27,258 nucleotides of DNA from the IMG/VR virus record IMGVR_UViG_3300033143_001610, positions 1-27,258 of that record, one strand, 5' to 3'. Made by a program: the position numbers and the translations under genes. The DNA comes from a virus. A model generated the notes under the pieces. That model was not told the DNA's origin and ran no database searches. It saw only the letters and a list, made by a program, of their open reading frames with translations. Numbering within the stretch: position 1 is the stretch's first letter; each line of letters opens with the position of its first letter. Shown here one piece after another: positions 7,737 to 15,532 of this stretch.

Positions 7737-8867
7737 TTAGTCAGCATCAGTTAATACATTGTCATAAAGTGCTTGAAAGTTGCCTGGAATACTTCCCATC
7801 CAACCATCTAAAGCTCTAACAACACCTGTTTCTTCTGGAGTTGTTAATTCTAAACCAGCTTGATCACCATCATTAGTACCATCTAATGCTGTTTGCAAAT
7901 AGATAATAGTTGCTAAACGAGCTACTTCCATACCTTGGTTATTAGGAGCTACATAACTCTTATTATGCTCAATTGTAATAGTATCATAGTAACCACCTGT
8001 TGCAGCACCTGTTCCTTTTATAACATTTGCATCGGGAGATAATACTGGAAAATGGGTCTTATTGGATACTCCAATATAACCGAGTGCTAATTTCTCAGCA
8101 TCTCTTACTTGTTCCCAATTACCTTGTCCAAATACAGGAGCTACATTGACGTTAGTAAGTGCAGTTAAACCTGTACCATCTACTGCGTCAACCCAATCAC
8201 CATCACTATTAACTCTTAACATAAAGACATCAAATTCAACCATATCGAATTCATCGATATCACTAATGTTAGTTGTACATTCTGGAATTGGTTTTCCTGT
8301 TAGTACTACTGTAGTTGAAGTTTCTGTTGCTTGTACACGTCTACCAGTATGAGCGTTAACTTTAGCTGCAAGACTATCTGTAAATACATCCAAAGATGCA
8401 ACATCAAGTGCTGTAGCAATATGCCTATAGGTTTGTGTAAATTGTCCAGGATGTTCTTTTATGTCCTTATAAACAATTCTAATTATATACTCTGTACCTA
8501 ATACAGGAACTCCTGTAAAAGTAAGAGTTGTGGCCTGTTCTGCCTTTACAACAAAATCTTGACCATGATAATTGACTACGAGTCTAGCTTCAATAGGACT
8601 TGATAACAAAGTTTTTCTAGTAGTGAAAACTGTACCGTCTTCTCCAGTAAAAACAACTTGTTCTGACGTTCCCTGAGCAACAAAGATAGTATCAGTAGCT
8701 GAACCTTCAACATACGTGATAGCTGATCCGTCAATTAACGTTTTGTTTTTATCAAGAATTATAATTTCACCTTCCACAATCGTTTCTAACAGTGATTCAT
8801 AGTCACTACCCGTTGCTGTTCGGTTAATATCCTTCCCGATAAATACTTTATTTACTCTTTCCATCAT
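7737..8867 (-). CDS. Putative abundant virion protein (tail tube or capsid accessory)
   Basis: 376 residues beginning MMERVNKVFIGKDINRTATG. Residues 90 to 140 are beta-rich (RLVVNYHGQDFVVKAEQATT, YIIRIVYKDIKEHPGQF). Residues 145 to 180 include a DVASLDVFTDSLAAKVNAHTG helix typical of ring- or tube-forming phage proteins, and the end is YLQTALDGTNDG..GLE. The gene follows the adaptor-like gene and has its own strong terminator, a pattern typical of proteins needed in many copies. I do not recognise the family securely; a major tail tube, sheath-like or capsid decoration protein are all possible. The start is preceded by an A/T-rich stretch. It is certainly a gene, with the role inferred from position. 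Confidence 0.7.
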   Translation of the reverse strand: MMERVNKVFIGKDINRTATGSDYESLLETIVEGEIIILDKNKTLIDGSAITYVEGSATDTIFVAQGTSEQVVFTGEDGTVFTTRKTLLSSPIEARLVVNYHGQDFVVKAEQATTLTFTGVPVLGTEYIIRIVYKDIKEHPGQFTQTYRHIATALDVASLDVFTDSLAAKVNAHTGRRVQATETSTTVVLTGKPIPECTTNISDIDEFDMVEFDVFMLRVNSDGDWVDAVDGTGLTALTNVNVAPVFGQGNWEQVRDAEKLALGYIGVSNKTHFPVLSPDANVIKGTGAATGGYYDTITIEHNKSYVAPNNQGMEVARLATIIYLQTALDGTNDGDQAGLELTTPEETGVVRALDGWMGSIPGNFQALYDNVLTDAD

Positions 8868-8910
8868 AATATTTCAATTTTTATATTATTAATTGTAACC
8901 TTCTCAGAGG

Positions 8911-9594
8911 TTACTCCATGGTACTCACCTCATTCATATGAGTTTGATACCGAGGCTGCTCTATATTTTCCAGAGCTATACTTGCAGCCATTATCACAAT
9001 TTCATCGTGAATATGCTCTGATAAATCACAATCTATAGTTCCAGATAATGAAACTTCGACTGGTTTTCTTAAATACCTTAAATAATAAGAAGTTACATCA
9101 TAATCACCATCTGTTATTAATTCAACAGTTTCTTGATATACTAACCTAATAGGTTTGGCATTCTCATAATGTAAATGATGTTCACTATACGGATCGTCTA
9201 TTTTTGCACGATAGTTATTTACTGTAGCTTCAGTTACTCCTTGTCGTTCTGTAGTTGTAGAAATATCACCTAATTTGATATATTCTATATCCACTTCTTC
9301 TCCTAAAGTAAACCACAAGGGATCTGTTAGACCACTTATGTCTGCTATAAAAGAATTTGGTTTAACAGTACCAACAGTTGGAGTAAGTTCTACTTCAACT
9401 ATTAACTCTTTTAAATCATCAATCCGTTTTTGATTCTTTTCAAACTCTTTAGTTCTAGTTTTAACAATCTTACGAATAGAACGATTTAACCAATAATCTA
9501 TCTCTTCTGGTTCAAATGCAGGTAATTGTAAAGAAGCCGGAGCTCCTTTGTCAACCTCTAATTTAAACCCAATGTGCATTGTAGCAATATCCAT
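8911..9594 (-). CDS. Putative head-tail adaptor (connector) protein
   Basis: 227 residues. The N-terminus (DIATMHIGFKLEVDKGAPAS, then FEPEEIDYWLNRSIRKIVKTR) is helical, and the C-terminus has YYLRYLRKPVEVSLSGTIDC followed by DLSEHIHDEIVIMAASIALENIE. The pattern YLR+P..V.L.....C.L.EH.H.EIV..A.....E is one I associate with adaptor or ring proteins that sit under the portal in Bacteroidetes phages, including crAss-like ones. Its place two genes after the major capsid protein fits. The start overlaps the previous stop by one base (TAATG at 9594). It is likely a virion protein at the head-tail junction; this is resemblance plus position, not proof. Confidence 0.6.
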   Translation of the reverse strand: MDIATMHIGFKLEVDKGAPASLQLPAFEPEEIDYWLNRSIRKIVKTRTKEFEKNQKRIDDLKELIVEVELTPTVGTVKPNSFIADISGLTDPLWFTLGEEVDIEYIKLGDISTTTERQGVTEATVNNYRAKIDDPYSEHHLHYENAKPIRLVYQETVELITDGDYDVTSYYLRYLRKPVEVSLSGTIDCDLSEHIHDEIVIMAASIALENIEQPRYQTHMNEVSTME

Positions 9595-10487
9595 TAAATA
9601 GTATCTCCTTTACTTTGTGGTGTACTTGAATTTTTAGTACCAACCGTATCATCAGACTCACTCTTCTTTGAATGATCAAATGATTTAGTCTCTGTTTCCG
9701 GCATATCCACTTCAGGTTGTTTATAATAAGGATCTATAATAGTCTCCTTTGATTCTAATTGTGTCATTATGGCTATTTTGATATCTTGATTTTTAGGATT
9801 GTGTAGAAAATCAACTGCTTCACCCATACTGTGTGCGATGGTATCTGTTCCGTACTTATAAACATTCTTATTTTTTCTGATAACATTTTTAGCAATTGCT
9901 TTTTCAATAATAACTTCAACACCTCTGTTCTTGTTATTTACCCAACGATCTAAGAATGCTTGTGGATTGCCGTCAACTATTGTAAACAACCTATCTTCTG
10001 CAACCTCTGCAGTCATCCTATCACCATTATGACCATATAATCTAAGACATTGTTTAACATCTTCAGAACTCAACTTATCGAACTCTCTGTTAGCATTACG
10101 TTTAATTTTATTAAATATATTAGAACGTTTAGCCTCTTCGTCTTTATTTACTAAGACAAAATTAGCTGTTGCTTTATGTTCAAGTAGTGAGGTCTTAACT
10201 CTTTTATGGTTTTTGAGAAATAAATATTTTATTTCATCAAGAGAATCTTCTGTATTTAGATATAAATCTGTACCAGATGTTCTTATAAAGAACTCTTTCC
10301 AGTAATCAGAATAAGGTCTAAGGTCCAACCCTAAGTCTTCCCCTAACCTTGTTTCATCAAGTTTAGTCAATCCTGTGTAAATTTGTCCAGATCTTGTATA
10401 ATAAGGAGCTAAATCCTCGTGACAATTTCTGTATTTTTTTAATCCTGACCATTGATTTACGGCAATTGGTCGTAATATAACTCTCAT
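9594..10487 (-). CDS. Conserved phage protein encoded after the major capsid gene
   Basis: 297 residues, charged and mostly helical. Features visible are PYSDYWKEFFIRTSGTDLYL (about 58 to 77), EIKYLFLKNHKRVKTS, ANFVLVNKDEEAKRSN, LSSEDVKQCLRLYGHNGDRM and KYGTDTIAHSMGEAVDFL. The C-terminal 40 residues are low-complexity and hydrophilic. Similar proteins occur, as I recall, beside capsid genes in Bacteroidetes phages, without known function. GAGGAAA lies 4 nt before the ATG, an unusual Shine-Dalgarno-like match here. The gene follows the terminator at 10521-10553, so it may depend on read-through from the capsid gene. A head completion or assembly role is inferred from position only. Confidence 0.65.
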   Translation of the reverse strand: MRVILRPIAVNQWSGLKKYRNCHEDLAPYYTRSGQIYTGLTKLDETRLGEDLGLDLRPYSDYWKEFFIRTSGTDLYLNTEDSLDEIKYLFLKNHKRVKTSLLEHKATANFVLVNKDEEAKRSNIFNKIKRNANREFDKLSSEDVKQCLRLYGHNGDRMTAEVAEDRLFTIVDGNPQAFLDRWVNNKNRGVEVIIEKAIAKNVIRKNKNVYKYGTDTIAHSMGEAVDFLHNPKNQDIKIAIMTQLESKETIIDPYYKQPEVDMPETETKSFDHSKKSESDDTVGTKNSSTPQSKGDTI

Positions 10488-10520
10488 ATTTTCCTCGTTT
10501 TTAAACGGTTTAATTAATAA

Positions 10521-10553
10521 TAAAAGGGAGTGAGCGGGTTACCCCGCCCCCTT
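10521..10553 (-). terminator. Terminator after the major capsid gene
   Basis: On the minus strand GCGGG (10547-10543) and CCCGC (10538-10534) form a 5-bp GC stem closed by a GTAA loop, extended imperfectly outward by GGGGG/CTCCC-like pairing, and followed by TTTTATTATTAA. It lies between the capsid stop at 10568 and the next start at 10487, so it would lower expression of downstream genes relative to the capsid protein. Confidence 0.75.
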
Positions 10554-10567
10554 GTCCCAATTATTTT

Positions 10568-12034
10568 TTATTCAGCATCACAAATCAGTTCACCTGACGT
10601 GGTTGGATCACCGAGCATAATTCCTTGTTCAGACAAGAAGTTTACTGAGTAACCATCCTTAGAGTTTGCACGTAAAGTAGTGATTGATTTAGAATGACCT
10701 ACACCTGGAGCTACTGCACCAGCTACATGCCACATTACAAATTCACGATCTTTACGAACAACCTTACGTAGGTTAGATTCGCCATCCCTCATACCGTAAT
10801 CAATAAATGTCATACGATACGACTCAAGTGGCTTACCACTCGTTGGATGTAGTTTTCTGTTAAATACAGGATTATCATACAATGGGAAATGCTTCAGAGT
10901 AATCTCTGTTCCATTTAGTCCTTTGTAAGTTGTAAATTGTCCACCTAATGTCAAATTCTGACCGGAACCTTGTACAAATTTACTATCAACTAATTGGAAA
11001 GAAGAAGCTTTTGCCCTCAATACTCTATCAAACTCTCTCATACCCATCTCACCGGTCAAGGCAATGAACTTACGTTCACCATGTCCGAGGATATTATAGG
11101 AGAGATCTCCCATAAAGGTGTCGAGAATATTTAGAGTAAGAGTTGTATAATAGCGCCTGTTGGCTGGTGCAATTTGTTGCAACAACCCAGCTCCGATATA
11201 TACCGGACGACCGTTAGTTCCTTGAAGACTTACAACACCGTTTTTGTCGGCATTAAACTTCGAGTACATTGTCATCCTATCGATTCTTTCATACCATTGT
11301 CTCATAGCTATCCATTCCTGGTAAGCAGACCAATAGAAAGTAGACTTATTTGTTTTGGGATCTTTGAATGCGATCACCATCACTGAGGAATAAGCGTCTC
11401 CAGTAATATCATATGTCAGCCTCATTGTAGTCAGGTGATTCCTGAGCTTAAATGGGGTCTGATAGTTAATGATATCAGCTTCGTCACTGTACTCTTCGTA
11501 AGCACTACCGGTTCTACTAACTTGTTTTCCAGCGGCTAGTAATGAGGCAGGAATGAATGATTCAGCCTGACCGTCTGCTACTACTACTGTGTAAACCCAA
11601 TTTTGACCATCTTGATATGGTTCTCCAACAACACGTACCTGAAACTCTTTATCATCGAATTCAAGGATGGCACCTGGGCCAAACCATTTCTCTGCAAGAG
11701 TCAGTATGATAGGTTGTTGATTGATACCTGCAACGTCGGCACTAGCTACTGCAGCTCCGTCGATTACAGCACTTACAATACGAACCGCTTTGTCATGTTC
11801 AATCATAACATTCCACTCATATTGTCTGTTCTCAATCGTCATAGTTTTACCAACACCGTTGGTAATGAAATCTATGATGTTACCATGATCAAAGCGACCA
11901 AAGATGTAAGAAAGTACCTGAGATACTTCATGGGGTTTCGTAAGTAGTGTATTAGCCAGCATGTTCTCATCAACCAATCCTTCGAAGAATTTAGTACGAT
12001 AGAGCTGTAGACTATTTAATACATTATTTTCCAT
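10568..12034 (-). CDS. Major capsid protein
   Basis: 488 residues. The assignment rests on position (terminase, portal, scaffold-like, then this gene), on length, on a dedicated terminator, and on resemblance to capsid proteins of large Bacteroidetes phages. Landmarks are KFFEGLVDENMLANTLLTKP near the N-terminus, a central RNHLTTMRLTYDITGDAYSS, STFYWSAYQEWIAMRQWYER, and a C-terminal part with LGHGERKFIALTGEMGMREF and MTFIDYGMRDGE. Codon choice is richer in GC than in neighbouring genes, consistent with high expression. It is expected to adopt the HK97 fold, though this cannot be shown from sequence alone. The phage also encodes a GroES-like protein (21389-21748) that might help fold it. Confidence 0.8.
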   Translation of the reverse strand: MENNVLNSLQLYRTKFFEGLVDENMLANTLLTKPHEVSQVLSYIFGRFDHGNIIDFITNGVGKTMTIENRQYEWNVMIEHDKAVRIVSAVIDGAAVASADVAGINQQPIILTLAEKWFGPGAILEFDDKEFQVRVVGEPYQDGQNWVYTVVVADGQAESFIPASLLAAGKQVSRTGSAYEEYSDEADIINYQTPFKLRNHLTTMRLTYDITGDAYSSVMVIAFKDPKTNKSTFYWSAYQEWIAMRQWYERIDRMTMYSKFNADKNGVVSLQGTNGRPVYIGAGLLQQIAPANRRYYTTLTLNILDTFMGDLSYNILGHGERKFIALTGEMGMREFDRVLRAKASSFQLVDSKFVQGSGQNLTLGGQFTTYKGLNGTEITLKHFPLYDNPVFNRKLHPTSGKPLESYRMTFIDYGMRDGESNLRKVVRKDREFVMWHVAGAVAPGVGHSKSITTLRANSKDGYSVNFLSEQGIMLGDPTTSGELICDAE

Positions 12035-12058
12035 AACTCACTTTTAAATTATTATACG

Positions 12059-13186
12059 TTAAGTATTTATATATTTACCTAAAGAATGTAATTTAATATC
12101 AGATCCACCGCTTAAATCTTGGCCTCCTGAAGCTTTAGCTCTTTTGCCTTTACTAGCTTTAAGTTTCTGATGTAATTCTTTATAGGCATTCGAGGTTGCG
12201 TTTTGTTTAGCTTTCGCTATCAAGGCATCCCCCTTTTTAGTAAAATAAGCCGACTCTATCAGATTCCGAACATCAGAGGCATAATCCCGTTGATATTCTG
12301 TTGAACCGTCAGCGCTCGGCTTAAATATGTAATTAAGCAATTCTTGCTTATCTTTGGAAGTAACCTTGATTCCTCGCACCTCTTCCAAATCTTTTATACT
12401 GTCTTGTACGTTAGAATAGAAATTTTGTTGCTCTTCTCTATAAGCTGTAGCTTTTTTTTCTTGAGTTTCTAATAGCTTTTCAGTATTTTTAGACTTGTAT
12501 TCTTTTAACAACTCCAAAGCATCTTCAGCTTCATCTGCTAAAACACCAGCATCTTCATACCTGTTTACAACCTTTTCAGCTCTATCATTACTATACCCTT
12601 TAGCTATAAGATGTTCTTTGATGATAACCTTTTGATTACCCTCTTTATCTATATCAATAGTATCTAAATTAACATCACCAGGGTTAGCAATTTTATAATA
12701 GTCATTTAAACTACCACCATCTCTAATAAAGTCATCTAACTTTCTAACTTCATCATTTGAATAAACTGGTTTAGAAGATTCCTCTACAATACCTCGCATA
12801 TAACCAACAAGATCTTTCATTGATTCAAACTTATCTTCTTCTTCAAATTCTAAGTTTAATTCTTCTCCCAACTTATCTCTAAGAAACATTGTCATTTCTG
12901 CTTCCATACCCTCAAATTCCTCAGTATCTACAGGATCAACTGGATCAACTGGATCTACTACAGGATCTACTGGTTCAGGATCTACTGGATCTATTATATC
13001 TTCAGGATCAATCACAGGGTCTGGTTCTAAAACAGGATCAACAGGATCTATTGGTTCAATAGGATCTATGATATCTTCTGGATCTACGATTGTATCAACG
13101 GGTTTACTACCTGGTAATCCCGGATTTATCTCATTGATCAATGAACTCAAAGTGAATCCACCAATCTCATCTTTTTTCTCAGCCAT
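12059..13186 (-). CDS. Putative capsid scaffold protein with DP-rich repeat
   Basis: 375 residues, very acidic. Residues 35 to 87 are low-complexity repeats of DPV, DPE and IDP units. Residues 93 to 180 are acidic and helical, residues 195 to 300 are strongly helical and Lys/Glu-rich (LLKEYKSKNTEKLLETQEKK), and the end is basic (HQKLKASKGKRAKASGG). An acidic coiled-coil protein encoded between portal and major capsid protein is the usual place and type for a head scaffold. No protease motif is visible, so it is probably not a protease-scaffold fusion. The start is 5 nt after the portal stop. Role by position and composition. Confidence 0.65.
   Translation of the reverse strand: MAEKKDEIGGFTLSSLINEINPGLPGSKPVDTIVDPEDIIDPIEPIDPVDPVLEPDPVIDPEDIIDPVDPEPVDPVVDPVDPVDPVDTEEFEGMEAEMTMFLRDKLGEELNLEFEEEDKFESMKDLVGYMRGIVEESSKPVYSNDEVRKLDDFIRDGGSLNDYYKIANPGDVNLDTIDIDKEGNQKVIIKEHLIAKGYSNDRAEKVVNRYEDAGVLADEAEDALELLKEYKSKNTEKLLETQEKKATAYREEQQNFYSNVQDSIKDLEEVRGIKVTSKDKQELLNYIFKPSADGSTEYQRDYASDVRNLIESAYFTKKGDALIAKAKQNATSNAYKELHQKLKASKGKRAKASGGQDLSGGSDIKLHSLGKYINT
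12923..13084 (-). repeat. DP-rich coding repeat in the scaffold-like gene
   Basis: A degenerate 6- to 12-base repeat of GGATCT, GGATCA and GGTTC units on the plus strand encodes about 50 residues of D-P-V, D-P-E and I-D-P. The copies vary at third positions and in unit length, so this is an in-frame protein repeat rather than a recent perfect tandem array. Confidence 0.8.
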
Positions 13187-13191
13187 AATTA

Positions 13192-15519
13192 TTATTTTTT
13201 ACTCGGTGCAGCCACCGGTTTATTTGCTTGTTTTCTTTTAATTTCTATCTCCTCTTGTCTTTGAGATTCACCTTTCTTATTTTTCCTAACATTTTCTGCT
13301 AGTGTATCATCTTTAAATTTTGCTTCATCTTGTTGTTTCTCAATCTGAACTCCCAACTTTTCTTGATCTAAATTATTATCTATCTCACCATCTCCATCTT
13401 TAGATTCAGCATTTATTAAAGCTACTTCAATTGCAGTTTGAGACTTACGTATAGAATCTTGTTCCTCTAATTGCATCTTAGTCTGTTCCATCTGCATTTG
13501 CATTTCAACTTGTTGCTGTTCAACTTGTTGCTGTTGAGCCATCATCTCTTCACGTTTCTTTTCTATATCACCCAAAGTACGTTTGATCATAGAGAAGTTA
13601 TCTGCTGACATAATTTCAGCAGCATCTAATAGTGTAGCACCATTCTGCATAGCAGGTTGTAACAATGTTTTTAAAGCTTCAATGTTCCTATCTTCTTCAG
13701 TAGAATCACTTAAAAATACATCTAAATCGGCATATACAAAATCAGGTTCTACTTCTAAGAAAATACGTTCCGTATCATTTAATATATAATGTATATTCTT
13801 CCCGGGTTTTTCTGCCCACGCAAACTTAGCTACATCCAATAACATTGTTAATGCATTTTTCTTAGCTTGATTGTGATTCCAAAATAAAGGTTCTGTAATA
13901 TGAGATGATTGTATAACCTCACGTTCAACATTACCAACCAATGAACTCTGATGAATCTGTCCTTGTCTAGCTTTAGATACCCCTGATATCTCACCAATCA
14001 TATCCTCAACTTTAGCCATAAGCCCTATATATTCATTAATGACATTACTCATCGTTAAATCTATAGCATTGATTTGATTATGTGGTGAAGGTTTTCCACC
14101 TTCTCTACCTGGTATATCCCAACCCTCATCGTAAGGATTAATAAAATTAACCCCTAAAGCTGTTAAATAATGCATCCATTGATTAACATCTATCCCAAGA
14201 CCTTTAGGAATTTGTGTGATATCCATATTAATAACTTTACCTTTATCCCTAGCTAAAGCTAATTCTAAACGATACCATAGTATAATATACATATATTGTA
14301 AAGGTTTCATAATACTAACCAAAGATTTAGACCTTGAATTAGTGTTACTATAAATTACACCACAGTAAGGAAGTTTCTTATTTGAAGGACTATCTACAGA
14401 TACATGTTGATATTCTAAGGCTTCTATACCAATAAAAATTCTTTCACCTATTCTATAACCTTCCCATATTTCAGGAACCCACTCCCATTTAATACTCTCT
14501 CCTTTATCAGCTTTGTAATTCTCATCTACAATTTCTGTGTTACCATCTGGCATAGTAAGAAATCCAATCTTTTTATAAGATCTCCAAGTAACATGCCACA
14601 CAGTTAATAAATTCATATGCGATTCATTATTGAAAAACTTACTTGACATTTTTTCCTTATACATCACACTAGGATTATTAACTTGATCTGGTCTAGTTCT
14701 AGATACGTTATTACCACTGTATTCTAACATTTCATCTAAATCAGATTCATCCATGATATCAAAAAATCTATCATATATAGTAGCAGGACTCATCTCCATT
14801 CTACGAACAAAGTATTCTCCATCCTCTATAAACTCAAGATCTGGATCTTTATCAAAGTCTCCATATAAAGGATTTACTCTCTCTAGAGCTGGTTCCCCAT
14901 TAACCATACCAACATAATAAATCTCTTCACCACCTATAAGACCATCTCTCCAACCTTTTAAAAATTCATTAGGTAGATTGAGCTTTTCCTTTAAATAATT
15001 TAAAGAATGATATGCTGTATTTTCTGCGACACTTTTATAACTAAATTTAAGATATTTATCAATTTCCTCTGGTGTAATAGGATTACCCTCTTCATCTTGT
15101 TGAGGTCCGCCCATTTCACCCATCACATATTCGAGGAGTAAACTTTTCTTTTGTTCTTGAAGTTGAGTAACTACATCACCATTAGTTTGTATAACTTTGA
15201 TATTAAAAGGTCTCTTACTTTCTTCCCCTATTAACAAGTCAATCTTAGGTCTAATAATATTAAACTCTTGAGTCTTTGCTGGGAAACCGTCTTCAACTTT
15301 AAAAGGATCTGTAACATATTTTAAATCCTCTTCATTGTAATCACTATTATATAAACCATAAGCTGTAGCCATGTACCCTTTACGAGTTTCATCTCCCATG
15401 TATCCCACACCTTCTTGTCTAGCTATAAATGAATTCACAGATGCTTCTTTCCAATCTGTATTTTTTTTACTCAATGGTAATTTTTGTACAGGAAAAGCAA
15501 TATTGCGTGTATCAATCAT
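13192..15519 (-). CDS. Portal protein
   Basis: 775 residues, at the long end for portals. Residues 87 to 106 contain FNIIRPKIDLLIGEESKRPF, a segment I recognise from portal proteins of Bacteroidetes phages. The central part has NLPNEFLKGWRDGLIGGEEI and ALERVNPLYGDFDKDPD. Residues 480 to 520 have NVINEYIGLMAKVEDMIGEI and SGVSKARQGQ, the usual wing-to-stem layout. From about 655 to 700 it is Gln/Met-rich coiled coil (MMAQQQQVEQQQVEMQMQM), and the tail is charged and probably disordered. It lies between terminase and scaffold-like protein. It would form the dodecameric ring at the packaging vertex. The call is secure on order and motif. Confidence 0.87.
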   Translation of the reverse strand: MIDTRNIAFPVQKLPLSKKNTDWKEASVNSFIARQEGVGYMGDETRKGYMATAYGLYNSDYNEEDLKYVTDPFKVEDGFPAKTQEFNIIRPKIDLLIGEESKRPFNIKVIQTNGDVVTQLQEQKKSLLLEYVMGEMGGPQQDEEGNPITPEEIDKYLKFSYKSVAENTAYHSLNYLKEKLNLPNEFLKGWRDGLIGGEEIYYVGMVNGEPALERVNPLYGDFDKDPDLEFIEDGEYFVRRMEMSPATIYDRFFDIMDESDLDEMLEYSGNNVSRTRPDQVNNPSVMYKEKMSSKFFNNESHMNLLTVWHVTWRSYKKIGFLTMPDGNTEIVDENYKADKGESIKWEWVPEIWEGYRIGERIFIGIEALEYQHVSVDSPSNKKLPYCGVIYSNTNSRSKSLVSIMKPLQYMYIILWYRLELALARDKGKVINMDITQIPKGLGIDVNQWMHYLTALGVNFINPYDEGWDIPGREGGKPSPHNQINAIDLTMSNVINEYIGLMAKVEDMIGEISGVSKARQGQIHQSSLVGNVEREVIQSSHITEPLFWNHNQAKKNALTMLLDVAKFAWAEKPGKNIHYILNDTERIFLEVEPDFVYADLDVFLSDSTEEDRNIEALKTLLQPAMQNGATLLDAAEIMSADNFSMIKRTLGDIEKKREEMMAQQQQVEQQQVEMQMQMEQTKMQLEEQDSIRKSQTAIEVALINAESKDGDGEIDNNLDQEKLGVQIEKQQDEAKFKDDTLAENVRKNKKGESQRQEEIEIKRKQANKPVAAPSKK

Positions 15520-15532
15520 AATTTAATTCGAA

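Noticed and set aside
12923-13084. CRISPR-like or tandem-repeat array
   Set aside because: Units are 6 to 12 bases, degenerate and in frame with the DP-rich protein segment; there are no spacers.
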